From Propionibacteriaceae bacterium (GTDB taxonomy: Bacteria > Actinomycetota > Actinomycetes > Propionibacteriales > Propionibacteriaceae), in the NCBI GenBank assembly GCA_030532825.1, contig JAUNKK010000007.1, positions 1-64,000 on the forward strand: a stretch of DNA of 64,000 nt, written 5' to 3'. A program made the position numbers and the translations under genes. The notes beneath the pieces were generated by a model. The model saw only the letters and a program-made list of their open reading frames with translations, had not been told where the DNA came from and searched no databases. This document shows, piece after piece, positions 25,507 through 36,206 of the stretch (the first letter of the stretch is position 1; every line of letters starts with the position of its first letter).

Positions 25507-26634
25507 TCACCGCCGCTTCATGTATTGCTGGAATGCGAAGTAGAGCACCGGGTTGATGGGTTTGTCCCATTCCCCCAGGTAGGCGACGGCCTCGCCGCCC
25601 GTGCCGACCTTGAACTGGATCAACCCCAGCTCGGGATCGTCGGCGGCCAAGCCCTCCGTGATCCCCCGCAGATCGTAGACGGTGGCTCCGGCGTCGCGGG
25701 CGTCGCGCATCATGCGCCACTGGATGGCGTTGGACCCCCGCACCTCCCGTTTGGCGGTGGTGGAGGCGCCGTAGGAATACCAGGCGTGGGTGCCGACGCG
25801 GATGAAGGTGGTGGCCGCAACCAGGTCGCCCTCGTGTTCGGCCAGGTAGACGCGCATCCGGTCGGGCTCTTCGGCGTTCAGCGCGTCCCACATCGTCTGG
25901 AAGTAGGGGAGACCGCGGCCCGTGAAGTGATCGCGTTCTGCCGTCTCCAGGTAGATGCGGTGGAACCGGGCTAGGTCGTCGCGTTCGCCCTGGGTGACGG
26001 CGACGCCGAGCTTGTCGGCTTTCTTGATGTTGCGGCGCCACAGCTGGTTCATGCCCTTCAGCAGCTGCTCGTCGGTGAGGGCCGCGCCGTCGGTGTCGGT
26101 GAGGCGGAGCTGGTAGTTGAACTTCGGCTGCCCGGCGGCGAAACCGGGGCCGACGCCCTGCTGCTGCCAGCCCAGATGCTCCAGCGCCCGCAGCACCCGC
26201 GTACCCACGGTGGTGGTTTCGTCGGGTGTGGCCTGCGACAAGGCGGTGACCTTAGGATCAGCGATCGCTTCCTTCACCGTCGGAGCCAGCCAACGGCGAT
26301 GCACGACCGTCGGGCCGATCCGCACAGCGAACGCCTTGCGGGATCGGGCGTAGGCGACCAGCGCATCCAGGTGGGCCTCCACATCTGAGCGGCCCCAGTC
26401 GAGGACCGGGCCCTCGGGCAGGTAGGCCAGGAAGCGGCGCATCTTCGGTAACTGCCGGTACAGGATCAGGCCGACGCCGGTGAGTTCCCCGTCGTCGAAG
26501 AATCCGACGGTCTCGGAGGTCCACTCGGGCTTGGCCTTGCCCCAGGCGGGCAGCTGGAGGAAGCTGGCCTCGCCGCGGTGGGCCACGAACGCGAGGTGCT
26601 CCTCAGCACTGATCGTCTTGACGGTGATGCTCAC
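25507..26634 (-). CDS. FemX/FemAB-type peptidoglycan aminoacyltransferase
   Basis: 375 residues. FemX-like enzymes add the first cross-bridge amino acid to lipid II from aminoacyl-tRNA. Visible features are the double GNAT fold: N-terminal SFLQLPAWGKAK, RFLAYLPEGPVLDW, RIGPTVVHR; the central helical arm MNQLWRRNIKKADKLGVAV; and GRGLPYFQTMWDAL, then YSYGASTTAKREVRGSNAIQW with the conserved GSNAIQW. Length fits the family. Translated directly before the alanine-racemase-like gene. It suggests a branched peptidoglycan stem in this organism. Confidence 0.92.
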   Translation of the reverse strand: MSITVKTISAEEHLAFVAHRGEASFLQLPAWGKAKPEWTSETVGFFDDGELTGVGLILYRQLPKMRRFLAYLPEGPVLDWGRSDVEAHLDALVAYARSRKAFAVRIGPTVVHRRWLAPTVKEAIADPKVTALSQATPDETTTVGTRVLRALEHLGWQQQGVGPGFAAGQPKFNYQLRLTDTDGAALTDEQLLKGMNQLWRRNIKKADKLGVAVTQGERDDLARFHRIYLETAERDHFTGRGLPYFQTMWDALNAEEPDRMRVYLAEHEGDLVAATTFIRVGTHAWYSYGASTTAKREVRGSNAIQWRMMRDARDAGATVYDLRGITEGLAADDPELGLIQFKVGTGGEAVAYLGEWDKPINPVLYFAFQQYMKRR

Positions 26635-26707
26635 AGCCCAAACCTACCGGCTGGCTGCGCCACGCCGACAGCCGCAGCGTCGACGTGGTTAATCAAATAA
26701 GCGGACA

Positions 26708-26730
26708 CACCCAGCCGACGGGGCTGGGTG
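26708..26730. terminator. Hairpin terminator
   Basis: CACCCAGCC, loop GACGG, GGCTGGGTG: a perfect 9-bp stem between the FemX gene start and the DUF4282 gene stop at 26748. It is placed to end the minus-strand DUF4282 transcript before the FemX promoter. Confidence 0.65.
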
Positions 26731-26747
26731 CATCGGATCTGAGGTGG

Positions 26748-27221
26748 TCAGCGCAGCTGTTGCTCGACGTGCTCGGAGAGGCGGGTTATGGCGCGGGTGG
26801 CTTCTAGCAGCATGCGGGTTAGGGCCAGCGCGGCGAGAGCGACAATGGGGCCGACCAGGATGGCGAAGACGATCAGCACCGAGTTGCCGGTGGCGATCGC
26901 CACGACGAGGTGAGCCAACAGACCAAGGCCGATGGCGATCGTCGCGATGAGGTATATGCCCCGGATCAGTCTCGGGGTGACGGAGGTGGTGAAGCCGAAG
27001 TCGAACAGTGCGCCGAAGACGCTGGCGGCGCGGGGTTGGGGCGAGTAGCTGCTGGACTCGTAGGAAGCACCGCTGAGTGGCGGCGGGGCTTGTTGGGCGT
27101 AGGCGGCGTTCGCCGGCTGATCCCAGACATTACCCGTCGGCTGTGACTGCTCCCAGCCGTCGCCGATGGGCTGGTTGCTGTACGGGTTCTGGGGGTCATG
27201 AGGGAATGGGGGGTTGCTCAT
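26748..27221 (-). CDS. DUF4282 membrane protein
   Basis: 157 residues. A Pro/Gln/Asn-rich cytoplasmic N-terminus (DPQNPYSNQP, QPTGNVWDQP) leads to the DUF4282 core: FDFGFTTSVTPRLIRGIYLI, a second membrane segment VLIVFAILVGPIVALAAL and the conserved end TRMLLEATRAITRLSEHVEQ. Two membrane helices. The family is widespread in actinobacteria; no function is established. Monocistronic, with hairpins on both sides. Confidence 0.85.
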   Translation of the reverse strand: MSNPPFPHDPQNPYSNQPIGDGWEQSQPTGNVWDQPANAAYAQQAPPPLSGASYESSSYSPQPRAASVFGALFDFGFTTSVTPRLIRGIYLIATIAIGLGLLAHLVVAIATGNSVLIVFAILVGPIVALAALALTRMLLEATRAITRLSEHVEQQLR

Positions 27222-27255
27222 GGTCGGTCCTTCCTAATAGGCCCCAATAGGCCGA

Positions 27256-27303
27256 CCACACCCTACCCATCGGCCTGGCTGACCCGGCCGTGGGAAGGTG
27301 TGG
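27256..27303. terminator. Nested inverted repeat downstream of hppA
   Basis: CCACACC (27256-27262) pairs with GGTGTGG (27297-27303), CCCA with TGGG inside, and a CGGCC/GGCCG hairpin at the core. It sits 16 bp past the hppA stop (27319) and likely terminates the minus-strand message. Confidence 0.6.
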
Positions 27304-27318
27304 CCGTTTCGAGATCCG

Positions 27319-29811
27319 TTATACCTTGATGTCCTCGATGCGCTCGCCGATCCGCATCCCATAGAAGGAACGGTAAACGAAGAACGCGGAGATCACCAGG
27401 AACACTGCCGCCAGGATGTGGGTCAGGGTGGCGTAGCCCTGGTGGGAGATAACCAGCGCCAGCTCCACCGCCAGCAGTCCGAACAGCGTCGAGAACTTGA
27501 TGACGGGGTTGAGCGCCACCGAGGAGGTGTCCTTGTAGGGGTCACCGACGGTGTCGCCCACAACGGTGGCGTCGTGCAGGGGCGTCGCCTTGGCGGCCAA
27601 GTCCACTTCAACCAGCTTCTTGGCGTTGTCCCAGGCGCCACCCGCGTTGGCCATGAAGATGGCCTGATAGAGGCCGAACAACGCCAGCGACAGCAGGAAT
27701 CCGATGAACAGGTAGGGCTCCGCGAAGGCGAAGGCCAGGGTGGCGAAGAACACGCCCAGGAAGATGTTGAACATGCCGCGCTGGGCGTACTGGGTGCAGA
27801 TCTGCACCACCTTGTTCGAGTCTTTCGCGGACGCTTTCGTCTCCCCGTCGAGGTGGAGGTTGTCTTTGATGAACTCCACGGCCCGGTACGCACCCGTCGT
27901 CACCGCCTGCATGGAGGCGCCCGTGAACCAGTAGATGACGGCGCCACCCAGCAACAGCCCCAGCAGGAAGGGGGCATGCAGCAGCGACAGGTTCTCCACG
28001 CCCTGCGTGAGGTTCTCGGTCAGCACCATGACGATGGAGAAGATCATGGTGGTGGCGCCCACGACGGCGGTTCCGATCAGCACGGGCTTCGCCGTCGCCT
28101 TGAAGGTGTTGCCTGCGCCGTCGTTGGCCTCCAGGAAGTGCTTGGCGCGTTCGAAATCGGCGTCGATGTTGTAGTCGTGCTTCAACTCGTCCTTGATGCC
28201 GTCGATCTCCTCAATGGTGGACAACTCGAAGACGGACTGGGCGTTATCGGTGACGGGGCCGTAGGAGTCGACGGCAATGGTTACCGGGCCCATGCCCAGG
28301 AAACCGAACGCCACGAGGCCGAAGGCGAACACGGGGGGCGCCAGCATGATCGCGTCCAGGCCGAGCGTGGAGATCAGGAAGCTGATGCCCATCAGGCCGG
28401 TGATTGCCAGGCCGATCCAGTAGGCCGAGTAGTTTCCTGCCACCAGACCCGACAAGATGTTCAGCGACGGCCCGCCTTGGTTGGAGGAGACGACGACCTC
28501 GCGGGTGTGGCGGGCGTTCGTTGAGGTAAACACTTTCACCAATTCCGGAATGAGGGCGCCGGCGAGGGTGCCGCAGCTCACGATCAGCGACAGCTTCCAC
28601 CACAGTCCATCGCCAAGGCCGCCGATGATTGCCACGGAGGTGGCGAATGTCAGCGCGATACACAGCAGCGAGGTCAGCCACACCAGCGACGTCAAAGGCG
28701 CCTCGAAGTCCATCTCGGTGGCGTTCTTGTAGCGGGCGCGGGCGACGGCGGCGTTGATGAAGTACGAGATGCCGGAGGCCACCACCATGACGGCGCGAAT
28801 GACGAAGATCCACACCAGCAGCTGCACCTGGATGAGGGGGTCGGGGACGCCCAGCAGGATGAACGTGATGAGTGCGACGCCCGTCACACCATAGGTCTCG
28901 AAGCCATCGGCGGAGGGGCCGACGGAGTCGCCAGCATTGTCGCCGGTGCAGTCGGCGATAACGCCGGGGTTGCGCGCGTCGTCTTCTTTGATTTTGAAGA
29001 CGATCTTCATCAGGTCGGCGCCGATGTCGGCGATCTTGGTGAAGATACCGCCCGCGATGCGCAGCGCGGCCGCGCCCAGGGACTCGCCAATGGCGAAGCC
29101 GATGAAGCAGGCGCCCGCGATCTCGCCGGGCAGGAACACCATGATGATGAGCATCATCGCCAGCTCGACGGAGATCAGCACCATGCCGATGCTCATGCCG
29201 GAGCGCAGCGGGATGTCGTGGCACGGGTAGGGACGCCCGGCCATGGCGGCGTGCGCGGTGCGGGCGTTGGCCAGGGTGTTGACGCGGATCCCGTACCAGG
29301 CGACGGCGTAGCTGCCACCCATGCCGATGAGCGAGAACAGGATCACAATGGCCGTCCTGCCGACGCCGAAGCCCACCAGGAACAGGTAGTAGACGATGAT
29401 GATGGCGGCGATGAACCCCCACAGCACCAGCAGGAACCGGCCCTGCTGTTTCAGGTACGTCTTGCAGGTGTCGTAGATCAACTCGGCGACATCGCGCATC
29501 GCTTGGTGGGTGGGCATCCTGTTGAGTTGCGCGTAGGTGAGGATGCCGAAGCCCAAGCCGAGGGCGCAGACGATGAGGCCGAGGCCGAGCAGCACATCGC
29601 CGGGTAGGCCAAGGAATTGCACGGAGCCAAGGTCGGGAAGCTGAATGTTCGCCTCTCCACCGGCGTGGGAGCCCCCGTTCTGGGGGCCGGAACATGCGCC
29701 GAGCCCCAGTGCGCCGACCGCGGCTCCGAGTAGGGCGAGCCGCCGTCGGGCCGGCCTGGGGCCGGGGATGTCGGCTGGGGTGTTCACCGCTTCTTGCGGT
29801 AGCTCAGTCAT
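27319..29811 (-). CDS. hppA: Membrane-bound ion-pumping pyrophosphatase, divergent type, with lipobox
   Basis: Couples PPi hydrolysis to ion export. 830 residues with about 15-16 membrane helices. The PPi site is of the divergent form: IADIGADLMKIVFKIKEDD, RNPGVIADCTGDNAGDSVG and SADGFETYGVTG, compared with DNVGDNVGDCAG in standard enzymes. GNTFKATAKP puts a Lys at the position that marks K+-independent pumps. The N-terminus is unusual: RRRLALLGAAVGALGLGAC looks like a lipoprotein signal with Cys at about 39, followed by a Gly/Asn-rich linker. Ion specificity (H+ or Na+) cannot be decided. It lies alone, with terminator-like repeats downstream. Confidence 0.92.
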   Translation of the reverse strand: MTELPQEAVNTPADIPGPRPARRRLALLGAAVGALGLGACSGPQNGGSHAGGEANIQLPDLGSVQFLGLPGDVLLGLGLIVCALGLGFGILTYAQLNRMPTHQAMRDVAELIYDTCKTYLKQQGRFLLVLWGFIAAIIIVYYLFLVGFGVGRTAIVILFSLIGMGGSYAVAWYGIRVNTLANARTAHAAMAGRPYPCHDIPLRSGMSIGMVLISVELAMMLIIMVFLPGEIAGACFIGFAIGESLGAAALRIAGGIFTKIADIGADLMKIVFKIKEDDARNPGVIADCTGDNAGDSVGPSADGFETYGVTGVALITFILLGVPDPLIQVQLLVWIFVIRAVMVVASGISYFINAAVARARYKNATEMDFEAPLTSLVWLTSLLCIALTFATSVAIIGGLGDGLWWKLSLIVSCGTLAGALIPELVKVFTSTNARHTREVVVSSNQGGPSLNILSGLVAGNYSAYWIGLAITGLMGISFLISTLGLDAIMLAPPVFAFGLVAFGFLGMGPVTIAVDSYGPVTDNAQSVFELSTIEEIDGIKDELKHDYNIDADFERAKHFLEANDGAGNTFKATAKPVLIGTAVVGATTMIFSIVMVLTENLTQGVENLSLLHAPFLLGLLLGGAVIYWFTGASMQAVTTGAYRAVEFIKDNLHLDGETKASAKDSNKVVQICTQYAQRGMFNIFLGVFFATLAFAFAEPYLFIGFLLSLALFGLYQAIFMANAGGAWDNAKKLVEVDLAAKATPLHDATVVGDTVGDPYKDTSSVALNPVIKFSTLFGLLAVELALVISHQGYATLTHILAAVFLVISAFFVYRSFYGMRIGERIEDIKV

Positions 29812-30381
29812 GATGCTCCCTTGCGATCAACTGCGCTGGCGAGGCCAGCTTGCCTTTCCGAGGCCACTTTACGCCCGTTGGTGTTTGCCTAATAGGGGGG
29901 ACATAAAACGGGATGATGTGGACAGCTGGCTGGGAGGTGGCGTGATGGTGCTACGCTTCGGCGCGCTAGTGGGCTAGCTCGCCACACGCGACGGTGGCTG
30001 AAGCGCCCCGGTCAGTTTGGTGTCAGGCGGTGTAGGTGTCCGTTTCCGTGTGCTTGCCCTCGCGTGGCCGTGCTCGATTGGTGGTATTCCCGTCCGGGGC
30101 TGACGCCGGGCGGCTGCGCGGGCCCAGGGGTGGGTCGCCAGTGGGGGATGTGCTGGACCAATAGCCGTGGCCTACGTCATCGTCCAGCCGAGGCAGACGG
30201 GAGTGCTGAACAGGTCTCAGCTTTGCCCTGACGAGCTGGACGGGGTGGGCGGCGTCATGGGACGGGGCTGGGGAAATAATGTGCCCTCGTGTGTCGTGCT
30301 AGCGCCTTCTACCTCGGCGGGACAATTACCTTCCACCCGGACCGAGGGGGCTGCAAACGTGGCAGGGAATGCTTGTATTTC
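29812..30381. other. Intergenic, no gene recognised
   Basis: About 570 bases upstream of hppA. Short open frames on both strands have no family resemblance and poor codon character. The segment before the hppA start contains the expected GGGAGC ribosome site. The rest borders a decayed hydrolase gene and may itself be decayed DNA. Confidence 0.4.
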
Positions 30382-30985
30382 TCAGTCGAATTCGCGTAGT
30401 AGTCCGACAATTTCGATCAATGTGAGAAAACTGGAAGGCATTGCCTTCGTGGAACCAAAATTGATGACAATATCTGCGTTGTGTATCGGATCATGCCATA
30501 GGTGTGTGGCAGTGACCCGGCGTGTCCCACGGGACGTGGCCAGCCGCGCAGCCACGGGGAGAATTCGTCGAACTTGATGTTCATGGTTCCAGCCCCGTAG
30601 TGCATGCCTCTGCGGAACTTGTGGCGAGATTTCGTTACCTACGACCACGATTCCGCGCTCACCAGATTTCCTGACTGGAGCGCGTTGATGAAGGTCAGGC
30701 TAGTCGCCGGGTGTGGCTGCCACACCGCCACCGGACCAGTCGATGGTCAGGGCTGTCGTGCCGTCGACTCGGGTCTTTCCCAGGTATAGGGGGCGATGTC
30801 CGCCGCGCCAGCCGCGGGTTTCGTGAGCAGCGGCATATAACTGCGAACTATGCCCAGGGGTCGAAGATCCGTTCGTGCACGAGGTGGGGATAATCCGTGC
30901 CAGTGAGGGTTTCAAGTGCGAGCCCCAGGACGATGAAACCGGTGTCGCTGTAGCAGAACTTCTCGCCGGGTGCCCCGACTGGCTA
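30382..30985 (-). pseudogene. Serine beta-lactamase-like hydrolase, 5'-truncated and frameshifted
   Basis: Read on the minus strand from 30985 downwards, three frames together give a class C beta-lactamase/esterase pattern: PGEKFCYSDTGFIVLGLALE (with the YSDTG motif), LVHERIFDP, then after frame changes SYMPLLTKPAAGAADIAPYT, TIDWSGGGVAATPGD, LTFINALQSGK, a further shift to MHYGAGTMNIKFDEFSPWLR and GHAGS, and finally WHDPIHNADIVINFGS ending in LLREFD. Relatives read W...GMxYGxG...GHxGS in one frame. At least three frameshifts are needed, and the N-terminal part with the nucleophile SxxK is missing. This is a dead gene. Confidence 0.78.
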
Positions 30986-31012
30986 GCTGTCTGTCCGACT
31001 ACGGGCATGCGT

Positions 31013-31038
31013 GGCGCCGACCCATCTGGGTCGGCGCC
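31013..31038 (-). terminator. Hairpin terminator of the SRPBCC gene
   Basis: GGCGCCGACCC, loop ATCT, GGGTCGGCGCC: a perfect 11-bp stem located 15 bp beyond the minus-strand stop at 31054. Confidence 0.75.
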
Positions 31039-31053
31039 GGGGTCGGGTTGGGG

Positions 31054-31449
31054 TCAGGCTGCGGCGATGATGCTGTCCAGGGCCGCCTCCCAGTGGGAGC
31101 GCAGGGCGTCCTGGTCGGCGTCCTCGGGCAGGTGATCGTGAACGAGTGACAACTCCGTGCCGCCGTCAGCGGCTTTCATGCGGAGGTCGACGAATGTGAC
31201 AGGTGCCCCGTCGTGGGCGTGCCACGAGAAGCGGATTTGTTCCTTGGGATGAAAGCTGCGTGTGATGCCGTAGGTGCCGTCGCTGGCGCGCCAGTCCTCG
31301 CCCTTGTTGCCGAGCTGACCGCCTTTGCCGAGCAGCGCCTCCGCTCCCTCAGGTTTCATGAGAACTCCCCAGATAGCGTCGAGCGCGGTGGGAACCACCC
31401 GGCTCACGGCTACGCTTCTGGTTTCGCTGACTGCCTCCGTTGTCTCCAT
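31054..31449 (-). CDS. SRPBCC (AHSA1-like) domain protein
   Basis: 131 residues from ATG 31449 (AAAGG upstream); another ATG five codons earlier is less well placed. The pattern SVAVSRVVPTALDAIWGVLM, then IRFSWHAHDGAPVTFVDLRM, GTELSLVHDHLPEDADQ and LRSHWEAALDSI is the START/Bet v1-like fold of the AHSA1 family. These proteins bind small hydrophobic ligands or assist chaperones; often they sit with ArsR regulators, but none is present here. Role unknown. Confidence 0.85.
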   Translation of the reverse strand: METTEAVSETRSVAVSRVVPTALDAIWGVLMKPEGAEALLGKGGQLGNKGEDWRASDGTYGITRSFHPKEQIRFSWHAHDGAPVTFVDLRMKAADGGTELSLVHDHLPEDADQDALRSHWEAALDSIIAAA

Positions 31450-31464
31450 GATGATGCCTTTCAT

Positions 31465-31862
31465 CTCTCCGACGTCGTCTCTGGCGTTCGGTTTACTCCA
31501 GCCTAGTAGCCCTTGGCGCAGAACGGGAGAGGTAACGGCGAAAAGTAGCCGATCGGGGGTGCGCGAGAACGCGTCACCGAACCTATGCGTCGCCCGGCAG
31601 TAACTTTCAGGGGCAAGATCAGCCGGGCGCGAGGTGCGGAGCGCCGCCGACGGTGGCAGCCTGCGTAAGGTCCTGACCCAAGCAACGCCAAGCCAACCAT
31701 GGGGTGGGGGAGTCGGCGATGGCCTGCCGTCAGTCCTTGACTAGGTCATTTACTGCTTGGCTGAGGGTGTGAGTGGCCAACTTTGCCGACGCCCTGGGCT
31801 AGCGCCGACCATGTGTGACGGCTGGGAAAGCACGCGGGCGCAACCTCGGCCGCCTGACCTTT
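31465..31862. other. Intergenic, no gene recognised
   Basis: About 400 bases between two minus-strand genes. Small open frames exist on both strands without family resemblance. No hairpin of note and no RNA gene was recognised. Confidence 0.4.
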
Positions 31863-32276
31863 TCAGTGCTGCGGGACTTTGCCAGCCAGGACCCAGGCGA
31901 GGAACTCGCTGAGGTCGCCGGTCTCGCCGTCGCGACCACCCCGACCCACTTGCAGCGACGGGCGGGTCGGCTCCAGCCGCACGCCCCGCAGTCGCGCTTT
32001 CAGCCCGCCCGGGACGGTGAGCACGTGGTAGCCGCCGTCGGTGTCGATGGCGATGGAGTGATTCTGACGCAGGTACCAGCCGCGACGATCGGTGCGCACC
32101 ATGTGTCCGTCGAGGGTGGTGGCCCGCAACGGAACCGGTTCCAGGCCCGCGGCGACGGCGTCGGCCACGAACTGGTCGATGAGCCGCTGCGCCAGCGCGG
32201 CCTCCCGGTCGGCCGCCTGCTCCGCCAAGTCCAGCCGTCGCAGCGCATCCGCCCGCCGCTGCTCCCGCTCGTCCAT
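31863..32276 (-). CDS. Unknown small protein
   Basis: 137 residues. The first 45 residues form an Arg/Glu/Ala-rich amphipathic helix (coiled-coil-like, REQRRADALRRLDLAEQ). The remainder is a small beta domain: VPLRATTLDGHMVRTDRRGW, NHSIAIDTDGGYHVLTVPGG, then a short C-terminal helix DLSEFLAWVLAG. Codon use matches neighbours and the N-terminus is clean, so it is probably real. No function can be assigned; related proteins appear to be confined to actinobacteria (recollection, not checked). Confidence 0.65.
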   Translation of the reverse strand: MDEREQRRADALRRLDLAEQAADREAALAQRLIDQFVADAVAAGLEPVPLRATTLDGHMVRTDRRGWYLRQNHSIAIDTDGGYHVLTVPGGLKARLRGVRLEPTRPSLQVGRGGRDGETGDLSEFLAWVLAGKVPQH

Positions 32277-32491
32277 GGCGTCAGCCTAGAGGATCGCGCG
32301 GAGCCGGTTGGTGTGCGGCCTTGGGTCCCGGGACGTGAGGCGTCGCGTAGCAACCGTGCACGTCCGCCCCCGCGACCGGCACCGAGCCAAGCCGACATCA
32401 GCGCAGAGGTGACGGGGTGTCCCTACCCGACGCGGAATTGGTCGGACCGCTATGGAAAGATAGAAACACCCTGTGATCCAAGGAGAGTTCA

Positions 32492-34192
<1,701 letters not shown>

Positions 34193-34309
34193 GCCCCGCG
34201 GCGGCCCGTCGGTAGTAGCGGCGGGTTGGACGTGGGAAGATAGGCGGGCTCAGCCGACGGGTTTACCTCGGATGGCTGGGCCCGAGCCACGCGACGATCA
34301 GGAGTTTCC

Positions 34310-34762
34310 ATGACCAACTGGCGCGACTTCGACCCGGCCCTAGCTGAGGTCCTCGTGAAGCTTCCCGACCAGGGGGTGCTCGTCATCAGTGGCGAAGGTG
34401 GGTTCATGCAGTTTCAGCGCTCCGGGGAAGCGGTGACGGCAGAGGTCGGCAACGAGTCCGCCGACGACGAACCCCGGCTTCGCGCCCGCGACTGGGTGCA
34501 GGTGGACTCGTGGTCGGGGCTGTGGCGCCGCAGCTTCGACCACCCGGCCAGCGGCGACGCGGCCGCCACCATCGTCGCGGAGGTTACTTTTGCGCTCCGC
34601 AACGTCTGGGGCTGGCGCAGCCTCGACGGCTTCCGCTACCAGTCGTGGCGCGAGGTCAACAAGCGCGTGCTGGGGCTGTTCCCCAAGACGGAGGAGCGGC
34701 CCCTGAGTTGGCCCGCCCTGGGGTTATCCCAGCGCCAGGAAGGCGAGCGAATCGATGATTAG
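34310..34762 (+). CDS. Unknown small protein
   Basis: 150 residues, GGAG 6-7 nt before ATG 34310. Pattern: DFDPALAEVLVKLPDQGVLV, GGFMQFQRSGE, then LRARDWVQVDSW, a central helix TIVAEVTFALRNVWGW and LDGFRYQSWREVNKRV. It resembles small actinobacterial alpha/beta proteins found near type VII secretion or metabolic genes, but I cannot assign a family firmly. It converges with the ferredoxin-like gene, with 4 bp overlap of the stops. Confidence 0.65.
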   Translation: MTNWRDFDPALAEVLVKLPDQGVLVISGEGGFMQFQRSGEAVTAEVGNESADDEPRLRARDWVQVDSWSGLWRRSFDHPASGDAAATIVAEVTFALRNVWGWRSLDGFRYQSWREVNKRVLGLFPKTEERPLSWPALGLSQRQEGERIDD

Positions 34763-35457
34763 CTGTCCTCGCGTCGGCAGGGCCGGGTGACGTCCAGGCC
34801 CCTGACCTGGAGGTCAAGAGGACTAGGGGTGAGGAGTTCAGCCACCAGTCCGGGTACGTCCTTGGGGCCGACGGGACCTATCCAGGCCATGTCCGGCTGC
34901 ACCACAATCACCGGGGCTTGGTTGCACGGGTAGACACATCCTGACTGCGACAGCAGTACTTCCGAATCCGCCGCCCCGTTGCGCGCCAGCTCCGCCGACA
35001 GGGCAGCGTGGGTTGCGGCTGCGCCCTTGGCGTTGCACCGCGGGCCGCGGCAGATCAGGACGTGACGCGCAACGTCAGGTACTTTGGCCCACTCCGGATT
35101 GGTCAACGAATCCTTCGGGACGAGGCGTCGCGCCGACTCATGCCCGGGCAGCGTCACGGGGATGCCGTGCAGCGCCCGCGGCTCGAACCATAGGTCTAGC
35201 AGCGGGCCGCGCGACTCCAGCCACCAGCGCGCCACCCGGCCTAGCCACGACACCGGAGCTGCGTCGTCGCCGAAAGTCACGCCTATCAGATGCACCGCCG
35301 CTACGCCCGCCTGGACTAGGGCGTCGAGTTGCGACACCAATGACGGCCCTTCGCCTTGCAGCGACGCCGTTCCTGCATCTAGCTTCGCCCCCGCTTCAGC
35401 CACCTCGGGCCAGCGCGTCGCATCGGGAAAAGTCAGGGTGACGAGCAAGGTCCTCAT
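34759..35457 (-). CDS. CbiX-like / thioredoxin-like [2Fe-2S] ferredoxin fusion
   Basis: 232 residues. The N-terminal 130 residues are CbiX/chelatase-like in layout (LLVTLTFPD, VHLIGVTFGDD), the C-terminal about 90 are a thioredoxin-like 2Fe-2S ferredoxin: HVLICRGPRC and SGCVYPCNQAPVI supply four cysteines. In actinobacteria such proteins accompany tetrapyrrole genes. It is the last gene of the riboswitch-controlled btu operon, its ATG overlapping the btuD stop (ATGA), so a role in corrinoid processing or reduction is likely. The chelatase-like half lacks the clear metal-binding histidines that I would expect, so a catalytic role is unproven. Confidence 0.7.
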   Translation of the reverse strand: MRTLLVTLTFPDATRWPEVAEAGAKLDAGTASLQGEGPSLVSQLDALVQAGVAAVHLIGVTFGDDAAPVSWLGRVARWWLESRGPLLDLWFEPRALHGIPVTLPGHESARRLVPKDSLTNPEWAKVPDVARHVLICRGPRCNAKGAAATHAALSAELARNGAADSEVLLSQSGCVYPCNQAPVIVVQPDMAWIGPVGPKDVPGLVAELLTPSPLDLQVRGLDVTRPCRREDS

Positions 35458-36206
35458 TGGCGACTCCAGTTCACCCGCATCCGGTCGTCGACAACGACGG
35501 ACGCCGTTACGTCGAAGACCTCTTTAATCAGGTCCCCGGTCAGCACATCGCGGATCGGTCCCTGGCTGTGCAGGCGGCCCTGGTGCATGACAGCCACGTC
35601 CCGGCAGAAGGCCGTCGCCAAGTCCAGGTCATGCAGCACCGCGATGACGGTGATACCCAATCCACTGACCCGCTCCAGAAAGTCCAGCTGGTGGCTGAGA
35701 TCCAGATGATTGGTGGGTTCATCCAGCAGCAACACCGTTGGCCGCTGCGCCAGGGCGCGGGCCAAGTGGACGCGTTGCCGCTCGCCGCCCGACAGCGTCG
35801 GCCAGCGGCGTGCCGCTAGGTGCGTGACGGCCGCTGCCTCCATTGCCTCGTCGATGGCCCCCGGATCCCGATCCCGCGCCCCCGGCCAGGCCCCAACATG
35901 CGGGATACGGCCCAGCGCCACGACGTCGCGGACGGCTAGGTCCAGGCCGGTGCTGGGGTGCTGCTCCACCAGCGCGATCTGACGCGCCCGCTGCCGTGGC
36001 GGCAGGTTGGTTAGGGGAGCGCCGTCGAGGAACACCTCGCCCTCGGCGGGTTTCCGCAGGCCCGCAGCCAGGTGCAGGACGGTGGTTTTGCCTGACCCGT
36101 TCGGGCCGAGCAGCGCGGTTAAGGTGTTCGGTGCGAACTCCAGGGTGATATCGGAGACGATGCGCCGGCCATCGGCCTCCCAAGCGATGTTGTCTAGCCG
36201 AATCAT
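35454..36206 (-). CDS. btuD: Corrinoid ABC transporter ATP-binding protein
   Basis: 250 residues from ATG 36206, overlapping the permease stop by 4 bp. Walker A GPNGSGKTT, signature LSGGERQRVHLARAL, Walker B VLLLDEPTNHLD and H-loop AVLHDLDLA are intact. It belongs to the FecE/BtuD class that drives FecCD-type permeases. Assignment to B12 rather than siderophore uptake rests on the cobalamin riboswitch at the head of the operon. The longer open frame upstream is a shadow of the permease gene. Confidence 0.92.
   Translation of the reverse strand: MIRLDNIAWEADGRRIVSDITLEFAPNTLTALLGPNGSGKTTVLHLAAGLRKPAEGEVFLDGAPLTNLPPRQRARQIALVEQHPSTGLDLAVRDVVALGRIPHVGAWPGARDRDPGAIDEAMEAAAVTHLAARRWPTLSGGERQRVHLARALAQRPTVLLLDEPTNHLDLSHQLDFLERVSGLGITVIAVLHDLDLATAFCRDVAVMHQGRLHSQGPIRDVLTGDLIKEVFDVTASVVVDDRMRVNWSRQ

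Noticed and set aside
27298..28524. 408-residue plus-strand open frame
   Set aside because: Antisense to the pyrophosphatase; His/Gln/Gly-rich shadow.
30167..30577. 136-residue plus-strand open frame in the intergenic region
   Set aside because: Overlaps the decayed beta-lactamase-like gene and shows no domain.
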